A DNA stretch of 64,000 nt from Orobanche coerulescens (GCA_033398695.1 CM065815.1:104250501-104314500); one strand, 5' to 3'; positions 22,391-34,272 are shown, numbered from the stretch's first letter. Numbers and translations are program-made. Notes: generated from the sequence alone by a model not told the origin.

Positions 22391-23419
22391 AGGTTGAAAC
22401 CTCGTATGCGGATGCAATTGCTTAATCACAATTGCACCACCCTGGTCGAATTCATCGAGAAAGCTCTTACTTATGAGCTTACTGCTAAGGAGATTGCTGA
22501 GCAACAACCTTCATCTGCTAGCAAGAAATCTAAGAATTGTAATCAATCTGAAGGCAGTCAGGCAACCTTCAAGAAGCCTCGTGCGGGCTCTACTTTTTCT
22601 GAGCGGCCTCCTATGGCGCCTAAACCTGCGGAATCTCAGTCCCGAGCGGCCAGTTCGGCCATCACCTGTTTCAACTGTGGAGAACAGGGTCATTTCAGCA
22701 CTAAGTGTCCGAGGCAGACTATCACATGCAACAACTGTGGAATTGCTGGGCATAAGGCCCGTTTTTGCCGAAGAGATTCCAGACCTGCTCCGACTGCATC
22801 TCAGGCCCCGAAGCAGTCAGCTGTTCAGAATGAGGCTGCTCAGTCGGCGTCATTTAAGACGACGGGAGCGAATAAAGGCGGAGCCCATAGTCATCAGACA
22901 GGAGCGTCCGGTACGGGGACTAGCAAGCCCCGAATTTATGAGATGAAGAGGACCGACGATCCAGAGGCCCGAATGATCTCAGGTACACTCGAAATTCTCT
23001 CTCAACCCGTGTGTACCCTTTTTGATACTGGTGCATCACATTCATTCATTCCCGAGTCATGCTTGCGTAGACTATATCTGGATAGTGCTATTAGTTGTGA
23101 GCCTTATGTCATTGGTCTACCAGACGGTAGAAGAATTATCAGAGATCGTGAGATTAAGAATTGTCCGATTCAGCTTCATGGCCGTGATTGGTTGGCAGAC
23201 CTAATCGTGGTAGACTTACCTAGAGATGATGTTATATTGGGTATTGATTGGATGGATCGTCATGATGCCGTCCTTAGTGTCTGTAAGCATTTGGTCACTA
23301 TTATTTCAGACGATAGATTCAAATGTGTATTTCAGGGAGGTAATCCCAGTTGTTCCGGTAGAGTTATTAATATGATGAAAGCAGTAAAGTTACTCAGTCA
23401 GGGGTGTGTTGGTTATTAG
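22391..23419 (+). pseudogene. T2 gag zinc knuckles and protease
   Basis: The open stretch of 341 codons ends gag with two intact CCHC knuckles (CFNCGEQGHFSTKC and CNNCGIAGHKARFC, about residues 95-130). Protease follows, with LFDTGASHSFI near residue 212 and ILGIDWMDRHDAV near 284. It ends at a TGG-to-TAG change (23417-23419) where relatives read on. Confidence 0.9.
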
Positions 23420-24400
23420 TGCTATATGACCAAGACCGAGAAATCATCAGTAATGTTGGCGGATATTCCTGTAGTGAGAGAATATGCCGGTATATTTCCA
23501 GACGAGTTACCTGGTTTGCCTCCACAGAGAGATGTAGAATTCACGATTGTGTTGGAGCCTGGTACGTCTACAATATCGAAGGCACCGTATCGGATGGCCC
23601 CGACCGAAATGCTGGAATTGAAGAATCAACTGGAGGAATTGTCCGAGAAAGGTTATATCCGACCGAGTGCGTCCCCATGGGGAGAACCTGTGTTATTTGT
23701 CAAGAACAAGGATGGTTCTTTTCGCTTGTGAATTGACTACCGGGAATTGAACAGAGTGACGATCAAGAATAAATATCCCCTACCCCGCATCGATGATCTT
23801 TTGGATTAACTTCATGGAGCTTTCATATTTTCCAAGATCGATTTAAGATCTGGGTATCATCAGTTGCGAATTCGATAGTCGGATATCGCTAGGACGGCAT
23901 TTCGAACATGCTATGGTCATTATGAGTTTGTGGTAATGCCGTTTGGGTTAACTAATGCACCTGTGGTATTCATGGAATTAATGAATCGAGTTTTCATCAA
24001 CTATTTGGATCAGTTCGTGGATGTCTTCATTGATGACATTTTGATTTATTCCCGTGACCGAGAGGAGCACGAATTTCACCTTCATCAGGTTCTCGACGTG
24101 TTGAGACGAGAGCAACTCTATGGAAAGTTTTCCAAATGTGAGTTCTGGATGTCCAAAGTGACGTTTCTCGGATATGTAATTTCATCAGATGGAGTGCGTG
24201 TCGACCCTCAGAAGACAGAGGCTATCCGAGATTGGCAACCTCCGAAGAATGTTAAGGAAATCCGAAGCTTTCTCGGATTAGTAGGATATTACAGGCGATT
24301 TGTGGAAGTATTTTCTAAAATCGCTCAACCTATGACGAACCTTTTGCAGAAGGATAAGAAATACACGTGGTCTGATGCGTGTCAACAGAGTTTTGAAGAA
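23420..24400 (+). pseudogene. T2 reverse transcriptase
   Basis: The linker and RT read in one frame but carry stops near 23729, 23807 and 23877. These correspond to changed Cys, Gln and Glu codons. The palm is complete with FIDDILIYS near 24029, followed by the thumb/connection ([16 protein letters not shown]). Confidence 0.9.
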
Positions 24401-25000
24401 CTCAAGAGCCGTTTGATTTCAGCACTTGTCCTTTCCTTGCCACAAGGGACGGAAGGATTCGTGGTGTATAGTGACGCGTCCGGACACGGTCTTGGATGTG
24501 TATTAATGCAGAATGGGAAAGTGATTGTCTATGCTTCGCGGCAACTTAGACCTTACGAGGTCAATTATCCGACCCACGACTTGGAACTAGCAGCCATGGT
24601 TTTCACCATGAAGATTTGGCGTCATTACCTTTTTGGCATCACCTGTCAGATTTTCACCGATCATAAGAGTTTGAAGTATATATTTACTCAGAAGGAGTTA
24701 AATATGCGACAGAGACGGTGGTTGAAACTAATCAAAGATTATGATATTGAGATTCAATACCACCCGGGTAAGGTGAACACGGTCGCCGATGCCTTGAGTC
24801 GTAAGTCCGTTCATGAGAAAATGCTTGCTCGTTTGACTGCTCAGAAGGAACTTCAACAGGAATTCCTAAGACCTGAGATCGAGGTCTGGTTACAGCGAGT
24901 GCAAGGGCAACTTTGCATGTTAGAGATTTCATCGCCACTCGAGGAGGCGATCAGAGTGAATCAGGGTTCAGACCCATCTTTGTTGCGCATTTGAGATGAT
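24401..25000 (+). pseudogene. T2 RNase H and connection
   Basis: RNase H shows YSDASGHG near 24470, [15 protein letters not shown] (the segment missing from T3) and [11 protein letters not shown] near 24656, then [16 protein letters not shown]. It would remove element RNA during reverse transcription. The reading frame ends at a CGA-to-TGA stop near 24992. Confidence 0.9.
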
Positions 25001-25800
25001 GTGGCTCAGGGGAAAGCCCCTGGATTTGTGGTCCACGAGGATGGACTTTTGCAATTTAAGAACCGGTTATGCGTACCGGCGAATAACGAGTTGAAAAAAC
25101 TCGATTTTGAGAGAAGCTCATGCTACCCCTTATTCTATTCATCTGGGGTCTAGCAAGATGTACAAACACTTGAAACAAAATTACTGGTGGAGTAATATGA
25201 AGCGAGAAGTCGCAGATTTTGTTTCGAGATGTTTAACCTGTCAGCAAGTCAAGATAGAACATCAGCGACCGGCGGGTATGCTGAACCCGCTCCCTATTCC
25301 ATAGTGGAAGTGGGAGGATATTTCAATGGACTTCATCACGAGTTTGCCGATGAGTCGTCGTGGCATGAATACAATTTCAGTAATTGTGGACCGCTTAACT
25401 AAGTCAGCTCATTTCCTTGAGATTAAGGATACGTGGTGTCCCGAGAGACTTGCCCAGTTGTTCATCAAAGAGATAGTGAGATTGCACGGTACTCCTAAGA
25501 GCATCGTTTCTGATCGTGACGGGCGATTCGTGTCACATTTTTGGAAATCAATTCATCGTGCCATGGGAACTCAGCTTAATCTCAGCACAACTTTTCATCC
25601 TCAGTCCGACAGGCAATCGGAGAGGACTATTCAGATATTGGAGGACATGTTGGGGGCATGTGTTCTCGATTGGAAGGACGATTGGGAAGCCCAACTACCG
25701 TTGATCGAGTTCACGTACAATAATAGTTGGCATGCTTCGATTAAGATGGCACCTTACGAGGCCTTGTACGGTCGTCATTGTCGATCTCCTTTGTGTTAGG
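25001..25800 (+). pseudogene. T2 integrase zinc-binding and catalytic domains
   Basis: The HHCC region is at 25107-25304 (HATPYSIH and CLTCQQVK), reached after a frameshift near 25100. The catalytic core is at 25326-25799 with VIVDRLT, SDRDGRF and SDRQSERTIQ giving D, D and E. There is a stop before the core (E to stop near 25302) and one after LC (W to stop near 25798). Confidence 0.9.
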
Positions 25801-26367
25801 ATGACTTATCAGAATCAATCGGCACCGAGCCCGATATGCTTATAGCCGCCGCGAGATGGTAGCTTTGACCAGGAGTCGTTTGTTGACCGCTCAGAGTCGA
25901 CAAAAATCATATGCAGATAATCGTCGTCGACCACTAGAGTTCGATGCAGGTGACCACATTTTGGTCAAGGTATCCCCAAGTCGTGGTATCTTCCGTTTCG
26001 GGAAACAGGGGTAGTTGAGTCCGAGATTCATTGGACCGTTTGAGATTTGGATCGAGTAGGCAGTCTGGATTATAAATTGGCCTTACCTCCGGCGTTGAGC
26101 CGAATTCATAATGTGTTTCACATCTCTCAGCTGAGGAAGTATGTTGCCGACCCGAGTCACATACTTCAGTTCGATGAAATCGAGATCGTGGATGATCATT
26201 CATATGAGGAGCGTCCTGTACGAGTCTTAGAGCGGCGTATCAAATAGGTGAGGAACAAGACGATTCCTTTGGTTAAGATTCAGTGGTCTAGACAAGTAGT
26301 CGAAGAGGCTAATTGGGAAACCGAGGATAGTATGCGGGAGAGTTATCCCGAATTGTTTGACACTTAG
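25801..26367 (+). pseudogene. T2 integrase C-terminus and chromodomain-like tail
   Basis: The C-terminal domain ([22 protein letters not shown]) and the tail KIQWSRQVVEEANWETEDSM end at TAG 26365-26367. There are stops near 25859, 26012 and 26246 and a frameshift near 26050. Confidence 0.85.
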
Positions 26368-26389
26368 TTTCGGGGACGAAACTCTTTTT

Positions 26390-26401
26390 AAGGGGGGAGT
26401 A
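26390..26401 (+). other. Polypurine tract of T2
   Basis: AAGGGGGGAGTA stands directly before the 3' LTR. Confidence 0.88.
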
Positions 26402-28856
26402 TGTAATACCCGGCTGTAAATTCATTCATTATCATTCAGTATATTGTCACTCAGTAATTTTTAACTCATTAATAATTATTCATCATTCATATTCATTCAT
26501 TGTATCCACCGTTCAGAGTAATTTGTATCGTGTATCGTTATTATTCATCATTCAACCCGGTTGGAGAGTCGGGCCGAGCGTATCATCATTGTCATCATTG
26601 TAGTGGGCTGTGTGTGAGGAGTAGCGCACACTACGTATTCTCTTTAGCGCGCGCTAATTGAGTACGGGTAGCGCATGCTACCTCTCAGCATTAGCGCACA
26701 CTAATGTGGTTCAGGCAGACAGTCCAGAAGGCACTGGACTGAATTTGAGTTGTAGTAGCGCACGCTACGAATGGTAAGTAGTGCGCGCTAGTAGTTTGGA
26801 TACCGCACGCTAAGCAAACAGTGTTGCGCGCGCTAAGGTCGAACAGTCAGAGTCCAGTGGGTACTGGACTGAAATGGAATAATTCATAGCGCACGCTACG
26901 GGCGGATCATAACGTGCGCTATTGGTAAGTGTAGCGCATGCTGAGATTTGGGTGTAGCGCACGCTATCGCGAGCAGGGTAGAGGACAGGAGGTTCTGGAC
27001 TCCAGTTGCTGGGTATCAAACATGAGTTAGCACACGCTAACATTTTGGGTTAACGCATGCTATCGGGAAGGCGTTAGCGCACGCTACCAAGTTCGTTGCG
27101 CACGCTAACGTGGTAGTCAGAACTCGCTGGACTGCCCGATTAACCGCTAGCGCACGCTAAATATCAGGGCTTAGCGTGCGCTAATCTGGGATCAGTATAT
27201 ATTGGACAGTTTAGCCCCATTTCGTCAGTTTTTTCATTTCTCCTCCTCCTCTCGACGGTTTTGGGCGATTTTGGACTTCGTGAGATGTGTTCTTCGAGCT
27301 GCAATCATCTATCAACATCTTCAAGCTTATAATTCGGATTAATCATCATTTCATCCTCTCCAATACATCAAATCAAGGTAAACATTTCTTGGATCTAGAA
27401 TTTCGAATTTTGAATGTTTTCCTCCCGATCTCTTCGTGTAAGCTTGCTATTATGTTGGAATATATTAGATATAGATTATCTACCTTGGATACATGTATTC
27501 CTACGGATTTATTGGTGTATATTTCGGATTTGATGAATATTTGGGGAATTTTTCTAGAACCCTTGATGTTTGACTTTGGTTATTTTGGGGGTTTCCGATT
27601 GATGTTGTCGTAACTTTGAATTGTGGTTTCCTATTGGTTTATTGATGTCATTAATGAAGTTTTGTTGGGTTGAATCATTCCTTGGAGGTTTGGAATCGAT
27701 ATTATTGGGGTTGGTTGTAACCAAAGGGAAGAATGTTTACACCGTATTCGTTAGAATGGCCCAATGAGTTTGATTATTGTTGTATCGACGTTTGAGTTGG
27801 TTATAATCGTGCTTGATAAATATATTGAGCGTTTGTTGGTAATCATATTATTCAAGGTTGTTCGAGCGACCGGTATTTTCCTTAGGACGTTTGTTCGAGA
27901 GAAAACACTTCAGCATCGGTATTGAGGTAAGTTAATTCTTACTCGGTTAAAAGGATATTCATTCCTTTCATTATTGTTCATTCATATTCATAATTCATTC
28001 ATGATATACTATTCATGTCGAGACTTGTAATTATCAAACTAATCATTCAATTCACGAGGAATGACGGTTCCAATCATTTCAGTTAGCTATCATTCATTTC
28101 ATTATTATTTCATCCCGGTGAGTCATTCTTGACCCTTGTCGGATTGTTATTCATTAATATTCATCATGGTCACTTTTGTTCATGTGACCTTCTGGGTTCA
28201 TATTGCGTGGCCGGGTGGTTATGTGTGGAATTTTTAGTCGGGCACACGATAGTCATGTGGCGGGTTCACCGACATAATGGACTGTGCACACGGTAATGTG
28301 CCTCCGTGAGACTAATTAGGTACAAGTGCGGGTGTGTCCGGACACTCGTCTTGTGCACTTGCACGTCCCATTATGGGTGTACTATGATGCCCCTCTTCAG
28401 CTTAATTTCATAACTATGATATATAATGATTGTGTTTATTCAACTCTTGAGGATTGTTGTTCTGTGTAACTGACCCCGTTGGGGGATGTTATTTTCAGGT
28501 CATGGCAAGGCAAAAGCACGGGAAGAGAACGTTGACGACGAGGAGTTCCAATGATACTAGTAGGGGGGCCTAGTCTTTTTCAGTCATCCATGTTTCTTCA
28601 TTTTTATCTCCACTGTAGATTTCCGTTTGGATATTCATTTTATTCAGTGTTGTATATTTTATCTTCATATAAAATATACATGTATTCTGTATTTCCTGGG
28701 TGTGTTGTACATGAAACTCCTCATCGAAGTGATTGATGATATAATGTGCTTTGGTACTACAATTATATTATTTAATTGATTAATTTTTCATTCGCCTGGT
28801 GGGTCCCAGTTGGGGGTCCACGACACTGTAATATCCACCTAATTTGGGGTGTTACA
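26402..28856 (+). repeat. T2 3' LTR
   Basis: 2455 bp, tgtaatacc to gggtgttaca, followed by the right cgtgc. It contains the array (26622-27183), TATA-like tatatatt (27196-27203) and the candidate leader splice sites. Confidence 0.94.
26622..27183 (+). promoter_or_regulatory. U3 palindrome array, T2 3' LTR (18 copies)
   Basis: The same arrangement as in the 5' LTR, with more copies still carrying both CpGs. The last copy is again 12 bp from the TATA-like box. Confidence 0.91.
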
Positions 28857-28861
28857 CGTGC
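28857..28861. repeat. Target site duplication cgtgc, right copy (T2)
   Basis: Matches 18198-18202. Confidence 0.95.
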
Positions 28862-28924
28862 TAGGTACCCCGAGTTGTTTGTTTCTTAAGTTTCGGGACG
28901 AAACTTATTTTTGGAGGGGTAGAA
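28862..28924 (+). other. T1 pol end and polypurine tract
   Basis: The last integrase codons run to TAA at 28887-28889. The tract GGAGGGGTAGAA at 28913-28924 lies directly before the 3' LTR. Confidence 0.85.
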
Positions 28925-29219
28925 TGTAATAGCCGCATTTTTCTTTTCTTAGTACTTTCTTGATGTGGTGCTTTTCTTGTCTTGGTGGCTCGTGTGCGGC
29001 CGTATGTGTATCTCGAGAATACTTATTTTCGGATTTATTTTACTCAATTCCACAATTGCTAACTTCTATGTCGCTTATTGATCCGATTCTCGTAATTGTT
29101 GTTCAGAACCGCCGTTTCGGGGTTGCCGTGAATCCATTGTATGTTATCATGCATATTGTGTTGTTCCGTTTGATGCTTCGGTCGTGTTTCGGTGTTTAGG
29201 ACCGTTGTTACCCTGTGCC

Positions 29220-29801
29220 TAACGCGTGCTAATATTATTGTATAGCGCACGCTAAGCATCCTTCAGTAGCGCACGCTACGCTTGTTGGTAGCGCGCGCTG
29301 ACGAGTTGAGCCCTGGCAGTGGCAGTGGGCTTGTTTCTGATCTCAGTCCTCTGGAATAACAGTTTAGCGCACGTTACATTTGTTCTAGCGCACGTTATTG
29401 TCGAGGACTAGCGCGCGGTAGGTGTCCGGTAGCACGCGCTAACGCGGCAGTCCAGTACTGGACAGTTTACTCCTGGACTCGGTCAGGTGCCCAGGTAGCG
29501 CACGCTATAGCCCGATAGCGCAAGCTATCGAGACGCTCTTAGCGCACGCAGAGTGGCCGGTAGCGCACGCTAACGCGGTCAGGTGAGTACTGGGCAGGTT
29601 ACTTCTGGACTCGGCTGATGTCCAAGTAGCGCACGCTATGGCCAGATAGCGCGCGCTACCAAGAGGCAGTTAGCGCACGCTAATACCTGATTAGCGCACG
29701 CTAACGGTCCAGAACTTTAGGTCCTGGACTTGGGTGTTAACTTTCTGGACTGAGGTTTCGCCCATTAGCGCATGCTAACTTTTAAAGGTTAGCGCACGCT
29801 A
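29220..29801 (+). promoter_or_regulatory. U3 palindrome array, T1 3' LTR (18 copies)
   Basis: Copies start at 29220, 29243, 29267 and 29289; 29365, 29386, 29409 and 29430; 29496, 29516, 29540 and 29561; 29627, 29647, 29671 and 29692; 29766 and 29790. The order is again 4+4+4+4+2 with steps of 20-24 bp, although linker sequences and lengths (about 64, 54, 54, 62) differ from T2 and T3. TATA begins at 29814, 12 bp after the last copy. The linker at 29442-29495 has the perfect palindrome GTCCAGTACTGGAC. Confidence 0.92.
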
Positions 29802-30428
29802 ACGCTCCCTGGCTATAAAAACCAGGGAGTTGACCCAGAAGTTCACTTTTTCTTCTTTCCTTCTTCCTCCACGAGTTGGGCGATTCGGGAGACTTGGGCG
29901 ATCGGAGTGGGGCGATTTTCATCATTTATTCAAGATCTTGAGTCTCTAACACCAGATTATCTTCATTTAATCATCTTCTACCTCTTAAATCAAGGTAAAT
30001 CTTCTAGAACCCTATTTTGGGGGAGATTTGGGGGTTTTCATGTTTCGTCCGATTCGTTCCGTTTTGTTGGTTAATTCACGATGAATATGATAATCTTGTT
30101 GATATCCTTAGTTTTCCTACGGATTCATGGTATATTTCGTGGTTTTGCGTAATCGAGAGGGTTTGGTTGTGATCCGCCCTCATTGTTATTTTTATACGAA
30201 TATACATGAATCGTAGATGGGTTTTCGGGAGTATTTCAATTCCGTATTCGTTTGGAATTGGTTGTGATCGTATTCTTCGAATCGTTAGGTTCGGTTTCAT
30301 TGATTCCTAGCGTTCATCGGTGATTTTCCTTTCCGTTCGTTGCGTCGTCAATTATTCAAGGCAAGTATTTTTGGAAACCTTTATGCTTAACATGAAATGG
30401 TAATGTATATTGTGTGTGCGTTGCTCAC

Positions 30429-30660
30429 CTCGGGAGGGTCCGACGGGGCCTCGAGGGAATCTATGACTTCACTCTAGATTCACGAGTTTGTTTCGCTAGC
30501 CAGCTCGGGAGGGTCCTTAGAGGCCTCCAATGGGATTTGTGGCTTCGTCCCGGTCCTAGGCGATGCCTGTGCGTGATTTGTTTTATGATTGTGGCCAGCT
30601 CGGGAGGGTCCTCAGAGGCCTCGAGTGGGATTTGTGGCTTCGTCCCGGTCCTAGGCAAAT
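30429..30660 (+). repeat. Three tandem copies of a CTCGGGAGGGTCC unit in T1 U5
   Basis: Units begin at 30429, 30504 and 30599, each starting CTCGGGAGGGTCC, reading on to GGCCTC. The second and third share ggatttgtggcttcgtcccg. Related repeats occur in the LTR at 53755-53935. Confidence 0.85.
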
Positions 30661-31194
30661 GTGATTGATTGTTTATTTCCGGAAAAGATATGTCTGTTTT
30701 TTGGATTTGAAATGATTTGGTGCATTGTACTATTAAATGTGTAAGCGAATGGTTTGCCTTGATTACTTGTACTAGCGTAATTGTTAACTCATCTGGGGAC
30801 CTGTTGTGGGGAAATTCTTGTTATGGATTTCAGGTTATGATCATCCGGACGAGCGGGCGCTGGGACAGTACGAGGATGTTGGCCAGAGTCGTTGACATGT
30901 GCATTTGAGTCCTTTGATTTCCGTTGTTCCCTTCGATATGGTTGTTGTCTACTTTATAAACTTATAGATTGTACTCGCGAGTACTTGGGTTTTTCTCCAC
31001 GTATTGTGATTCGTATTCATTGAAGTCATTTATGGTTGTCGATGTGGATTATTCCGCCGATTGTACTGGGCGTGTTATTTGATTTTCATCTGGATGATGT
31101 GTGATTTTACTGTGGTAATTCGTATTTAGCCTGGTGGATCCCATGTAGGGTCCACGGCACTGTAATATACCTTGAATATCTCGGAGGTGTTACA

Positions 31195-32440
31195 GCATCA
31201 TGTATTGATAGGGTTTGACTGACCGTGACCCTATAACTTGACCGGGACATTTGAAAGAATGGTTTATACGTATACTGGTATTCACAACAGAATGGTTCTT
31301 GAATGATCCCAATCATTCGTTCTCAGTTGGGGTACAGTGTAGGCCGCCAGGTTGGCTAGGTGGTGCTAGTACTCTTTGGTTCCTCCCATTGCTAAGTGAG
31401 ACAGACCTACCGAGTCGCGCAATAGGATTGAAGACGGAATGAATCGAGCTTATTCTCTCATTATGAATATTAGATATTAGATATCTAATTTATTGGACAT
31501 TGGATGTCTAATTAATTTTGGGAAATTGGATGTCTATATTAATTTATTGGTTAAATTAATTTACGACCTAATGAATTAAGTAAATTACTAGGTGATTAAT
31601 TTAATTCATAGATATAATTATTTCTTAGAGAAATTAATTATATTATATTGTATTTGATATGATTAATTAATTGGATTAATTAATTGATATAAATACATTG
31701 GAACGAAATTGGAGTTTATCTGTTTGAACTCGCGGGAGTCCGAAACGAACCGAACTCGTCCGATTCCTTCTAGAGGCCGCCCCACCTTATCCCTTCCCTC
31801 TTTGTCTTAGTCTTGTCCTTGGTAGGTGGAAGACTAAAGACCTTACAGATATGATATCTCTTAAAATAAGGAAAATGTGATTTTGTGGGATTTGCAAGAA
31901 GAATAAAATGAAGACTACTCCTCACTTTTGCATACCATTCCATCCGTTAGTTAAGTGTAAGAAAGAGAAAATTTATTTTCTCCTAGTCTTCTTCTTCATT
32001 TCATTTCTTCTTGTTTTTCTTGGAGAAAATTCAAGACATAAATTGAGAGATAGTGAGTTATACACTTAGAGTGTTATAATCACAATTGAAAGCTTCATCA
32101 TCCTAACTCTAGTCGTATCCTTGGAATTTAGCAAGGTGTTGTCATTCAGATTGTTTATCCAGCGCGTGGCAAGTAGAGACGCGGTACTTTCGGCGTTGGA
32201 TCATCCAAGAGCTTGGAGCGGATTGGATTCGTGGAGAGCAACTTAATCTTGGGGAATTGCTCAAGAGAAGGACACCATTTAATCAACGGACTACAAGGGT
32301 ATGTTTCTCGTATCTTCTTGTGCGTCGTTTTAATATTCGTATATACGTAGCTCGATCGATCCTCGTAGGGATTCAGATCGGATTAGTTTTCGTTTTACCG
32401 CTTCCGCTGGGCCTTCGATTTAAGGCAACGAATTCCAACA
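31195..32440 (+). repeat. Copia LTR fragment B, + orientation
   Basis: It matches the copia-2 LTR in reverse complement. It ends aattccaaca at 32440 but lacks its first part, because T1 lies in its place to the left. The simplest reading is that T1 inserted into this LTR. It contains A/T-rich aattaatt blocks and no gene. Confidence 0.85.
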
Positions 32441-33309
32441 TTTATATCAATTAATTAATCCAATTAATTAATCACATCAAATACAAAATAATATAATTAA
32501 TTTCTCCAAAAAATAATTATATCTATGAATTAAATTAATCACTCAATAATTTATTTAATTCATTATGCCTTAAATTAATTTATCCAATAAATCAATTTAG
32601 ACATCCAATGTCCCAATAAATTAGATACCCAATATCTAATATTCATAATGAGAGCATAAGCCCGATTCATTCCGTCTTCAATCCTTTTGCGCGACTCGGT
32701 AGGTCCGTCTCAGTTAGCAATCGGAGGAACTAAAGAGTAGTAGCACCACCTAGCCAGCCTGGCGGCCTACACTGTACCCCAACTGAGAACGAATGATAGG
32801 GATCATTCATAAACCATTCTGTTGTGAATACTAGTATACGTATAAACCCTTCTTTCAAATGTCCCGATCAAGTTATAGGGTCACGGTAAGTCAAACCCTA
32901 TATGTACTTGACGATATGCATGAGTTAATGCAAATCGAGATCATCGAGCTCTCGTATATCCCAATACAACTAGCTCCAATGCTTTGCCCAAAGACTTATT
33001 ATCTCATCTGCCAATAACCGAATAGGACATACAACCCGTTCACTAACAGGAGAAAGAATTCTATCTTGGTATTCAGTAGGACCTGCTACTTGCCCGTCAA
33101 GATGCACGTCGAGGTTGACCCCCACCTTCCGGTTTTCTGGATCGAACTACTCTAATGAAAATCTTAACGTCACAAGCACATCCCTACTAAATCCTCAAGT
33201 CTAAGGTTCACGAATACCTATCACAACCTTTCGATTCTGTCATTGACTGTCCTAGAGTGAAATTCGTGTGACGAATCGAGGGTGAGTCGGTTCGAGTATA
33301 CTAATCTAA
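32441..33309 (-). repeat. Copia LTR fragment C, - orientation, left part
   Basis: It has the same LTR type as copia-2 in - orientation, starting partway in (after the LTR end segment). It is broken at 33309 by T4 and continues at 39517. It faces LTR fragment B head to head. Confidence 0.85.
33305..33309. repeat. Target site duplication tctaa, left copy (T4)
   Basis: tctaa here and at 39517-39521 bracket T4. Confidence 0.93.
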
Positions 33310-34272
33310 TGATACGAATTAACGTATAAGTCGGACGTAAATTCGCCGGAAAATGCAGCGAATATATCTTTTAACCTCTCAACACTCGATATGTGTAACA
33401 CTCGTAAGAATTAACCGAAAGTAGGGCAATTCGGCTTACGTAAACAAGATAATTATGAAAGTAAATTATCAAACTAGACCTATAGTTTGATAAAGCAATC
33501 TCTCCTCAAGACCTATTGAGAATCGATTAAAATTACAACTCGAAGACGCGTCGAATTATAATCAAGTTGTGCTGAAAATCATTCAACAAGCATACATGTA
33601 CAATGTATTTCGTTTTTTCAAGCTTGCAAAGTGTTTATTAAAGGTTGAGGATGAGGCTAATATATAGCCATTACAACTACTAATAAGTTCAAACAAGATC
33701 ACACAAAATCAAGCTAAAAGACAAGCAAATAGTAAACTAAACTATCAAGACTTTTGACAAAGATTGAAAACAACACATGCTTGGCTTTTTCCTCCTTCAT
33801 TTCGGCCGTGGGGTACTTGAAGGGATGAGATAATCATCTTTCTCATGTGATATCTTTGTAAGATAAGGACTTGAACATGAAAGGGACTTCTTGGCATCTT
33901 CTTCTTCATGTGGTTCGGCCGATTTGTCTTCAAAGGAGTGGAGTGAATCAAATCTCTATCCTTGATCTTGATATGGTGGACTTTGAAAATGAAAGCAAAT
34001 ATTAAAGTAGTGGGGACAAAAGATCCTTCATGGGTGCATGTCACAATCGGCCGAAATCTTCCCCAAATGGCCGATTTTGTATGCATGAACATGCATATGT
34101 ATGCATGTTTTGATACGTCTAAGTTATCCCGGTTCCGATTATTAAGATCGTTCCCATTTCCGCATTTGTTTTCTCACCGAAGTACGTAGGTGCATGTGCA
34201 TGCAATGTGGTATCGTCACCTACCTCAATTCTTACTTCGCTTACTTCGTTTGGAGACGTCATAATCACATCA
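33310..34272 (-). repeat. T4 3' LTR
   Basis: tgatacgaatt to cacatca in + strand reading. The integrase frame runs into it as far as 34119. Confidence 0.92.

Larger units (their letters stand above)
18203..28856 (+). mobile_element. T2: full-length Tekay-like Ty3 retrotransposon
   Basis: It has both LTRs (18203-21154 and 26402-28856), an exact primer binding site, leader, gag, protease, RT, RNase H, integrase, chromodomain-like tail and polypurine tract, flanked by cgtgc. It is close kin to T3 but keeps the RNase H and integrase parts T3 has lost. Many stops and frameshifts inactivate it. The 5' LTR is about 500 bp longer than the 3' LTR because of an internal duplication. Confidence 0.95.
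1..31194 (+). mobile_element. T1: Tekay-like Ty3 retrotransposon, host of two nested insertions
   Basis: The element reads gag, protease, reverse transcriptase, RNase H and integrase from 1 to 3333, resumes at 17148-18202, and ends with the last integrase codons, polypurine tract and 3' LTR at 28857-31194. Two later elements, 3334-17147 and 18203-28856, split it; removing each leaves integrase reading on across the junction, and each is flanked by a perfect 5-bp duplication. The chromodomain-like tail and integrase wording are those of Tekay/Del chromoviruses. The 5' LTR lies left of the window, so its age cannot be read from LTR divergence. Many frameshifts and stops make it inactive. Confidence 0.9.
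28925..31194 (+). repeat. T1 3' LTR
   Basis: 2270 bp, tgtaatagc to aggtgttaca. U3 holds the palindrome array (29220-29801) and TATA (tataaaa from 29814). A leader intron is possible between CAAG/GTAAAT (29995) and TTTCAG/GTT (30833). Three copies of a 75-95 bp repeat follow in the R/U5 part. Confidence 0.93.
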
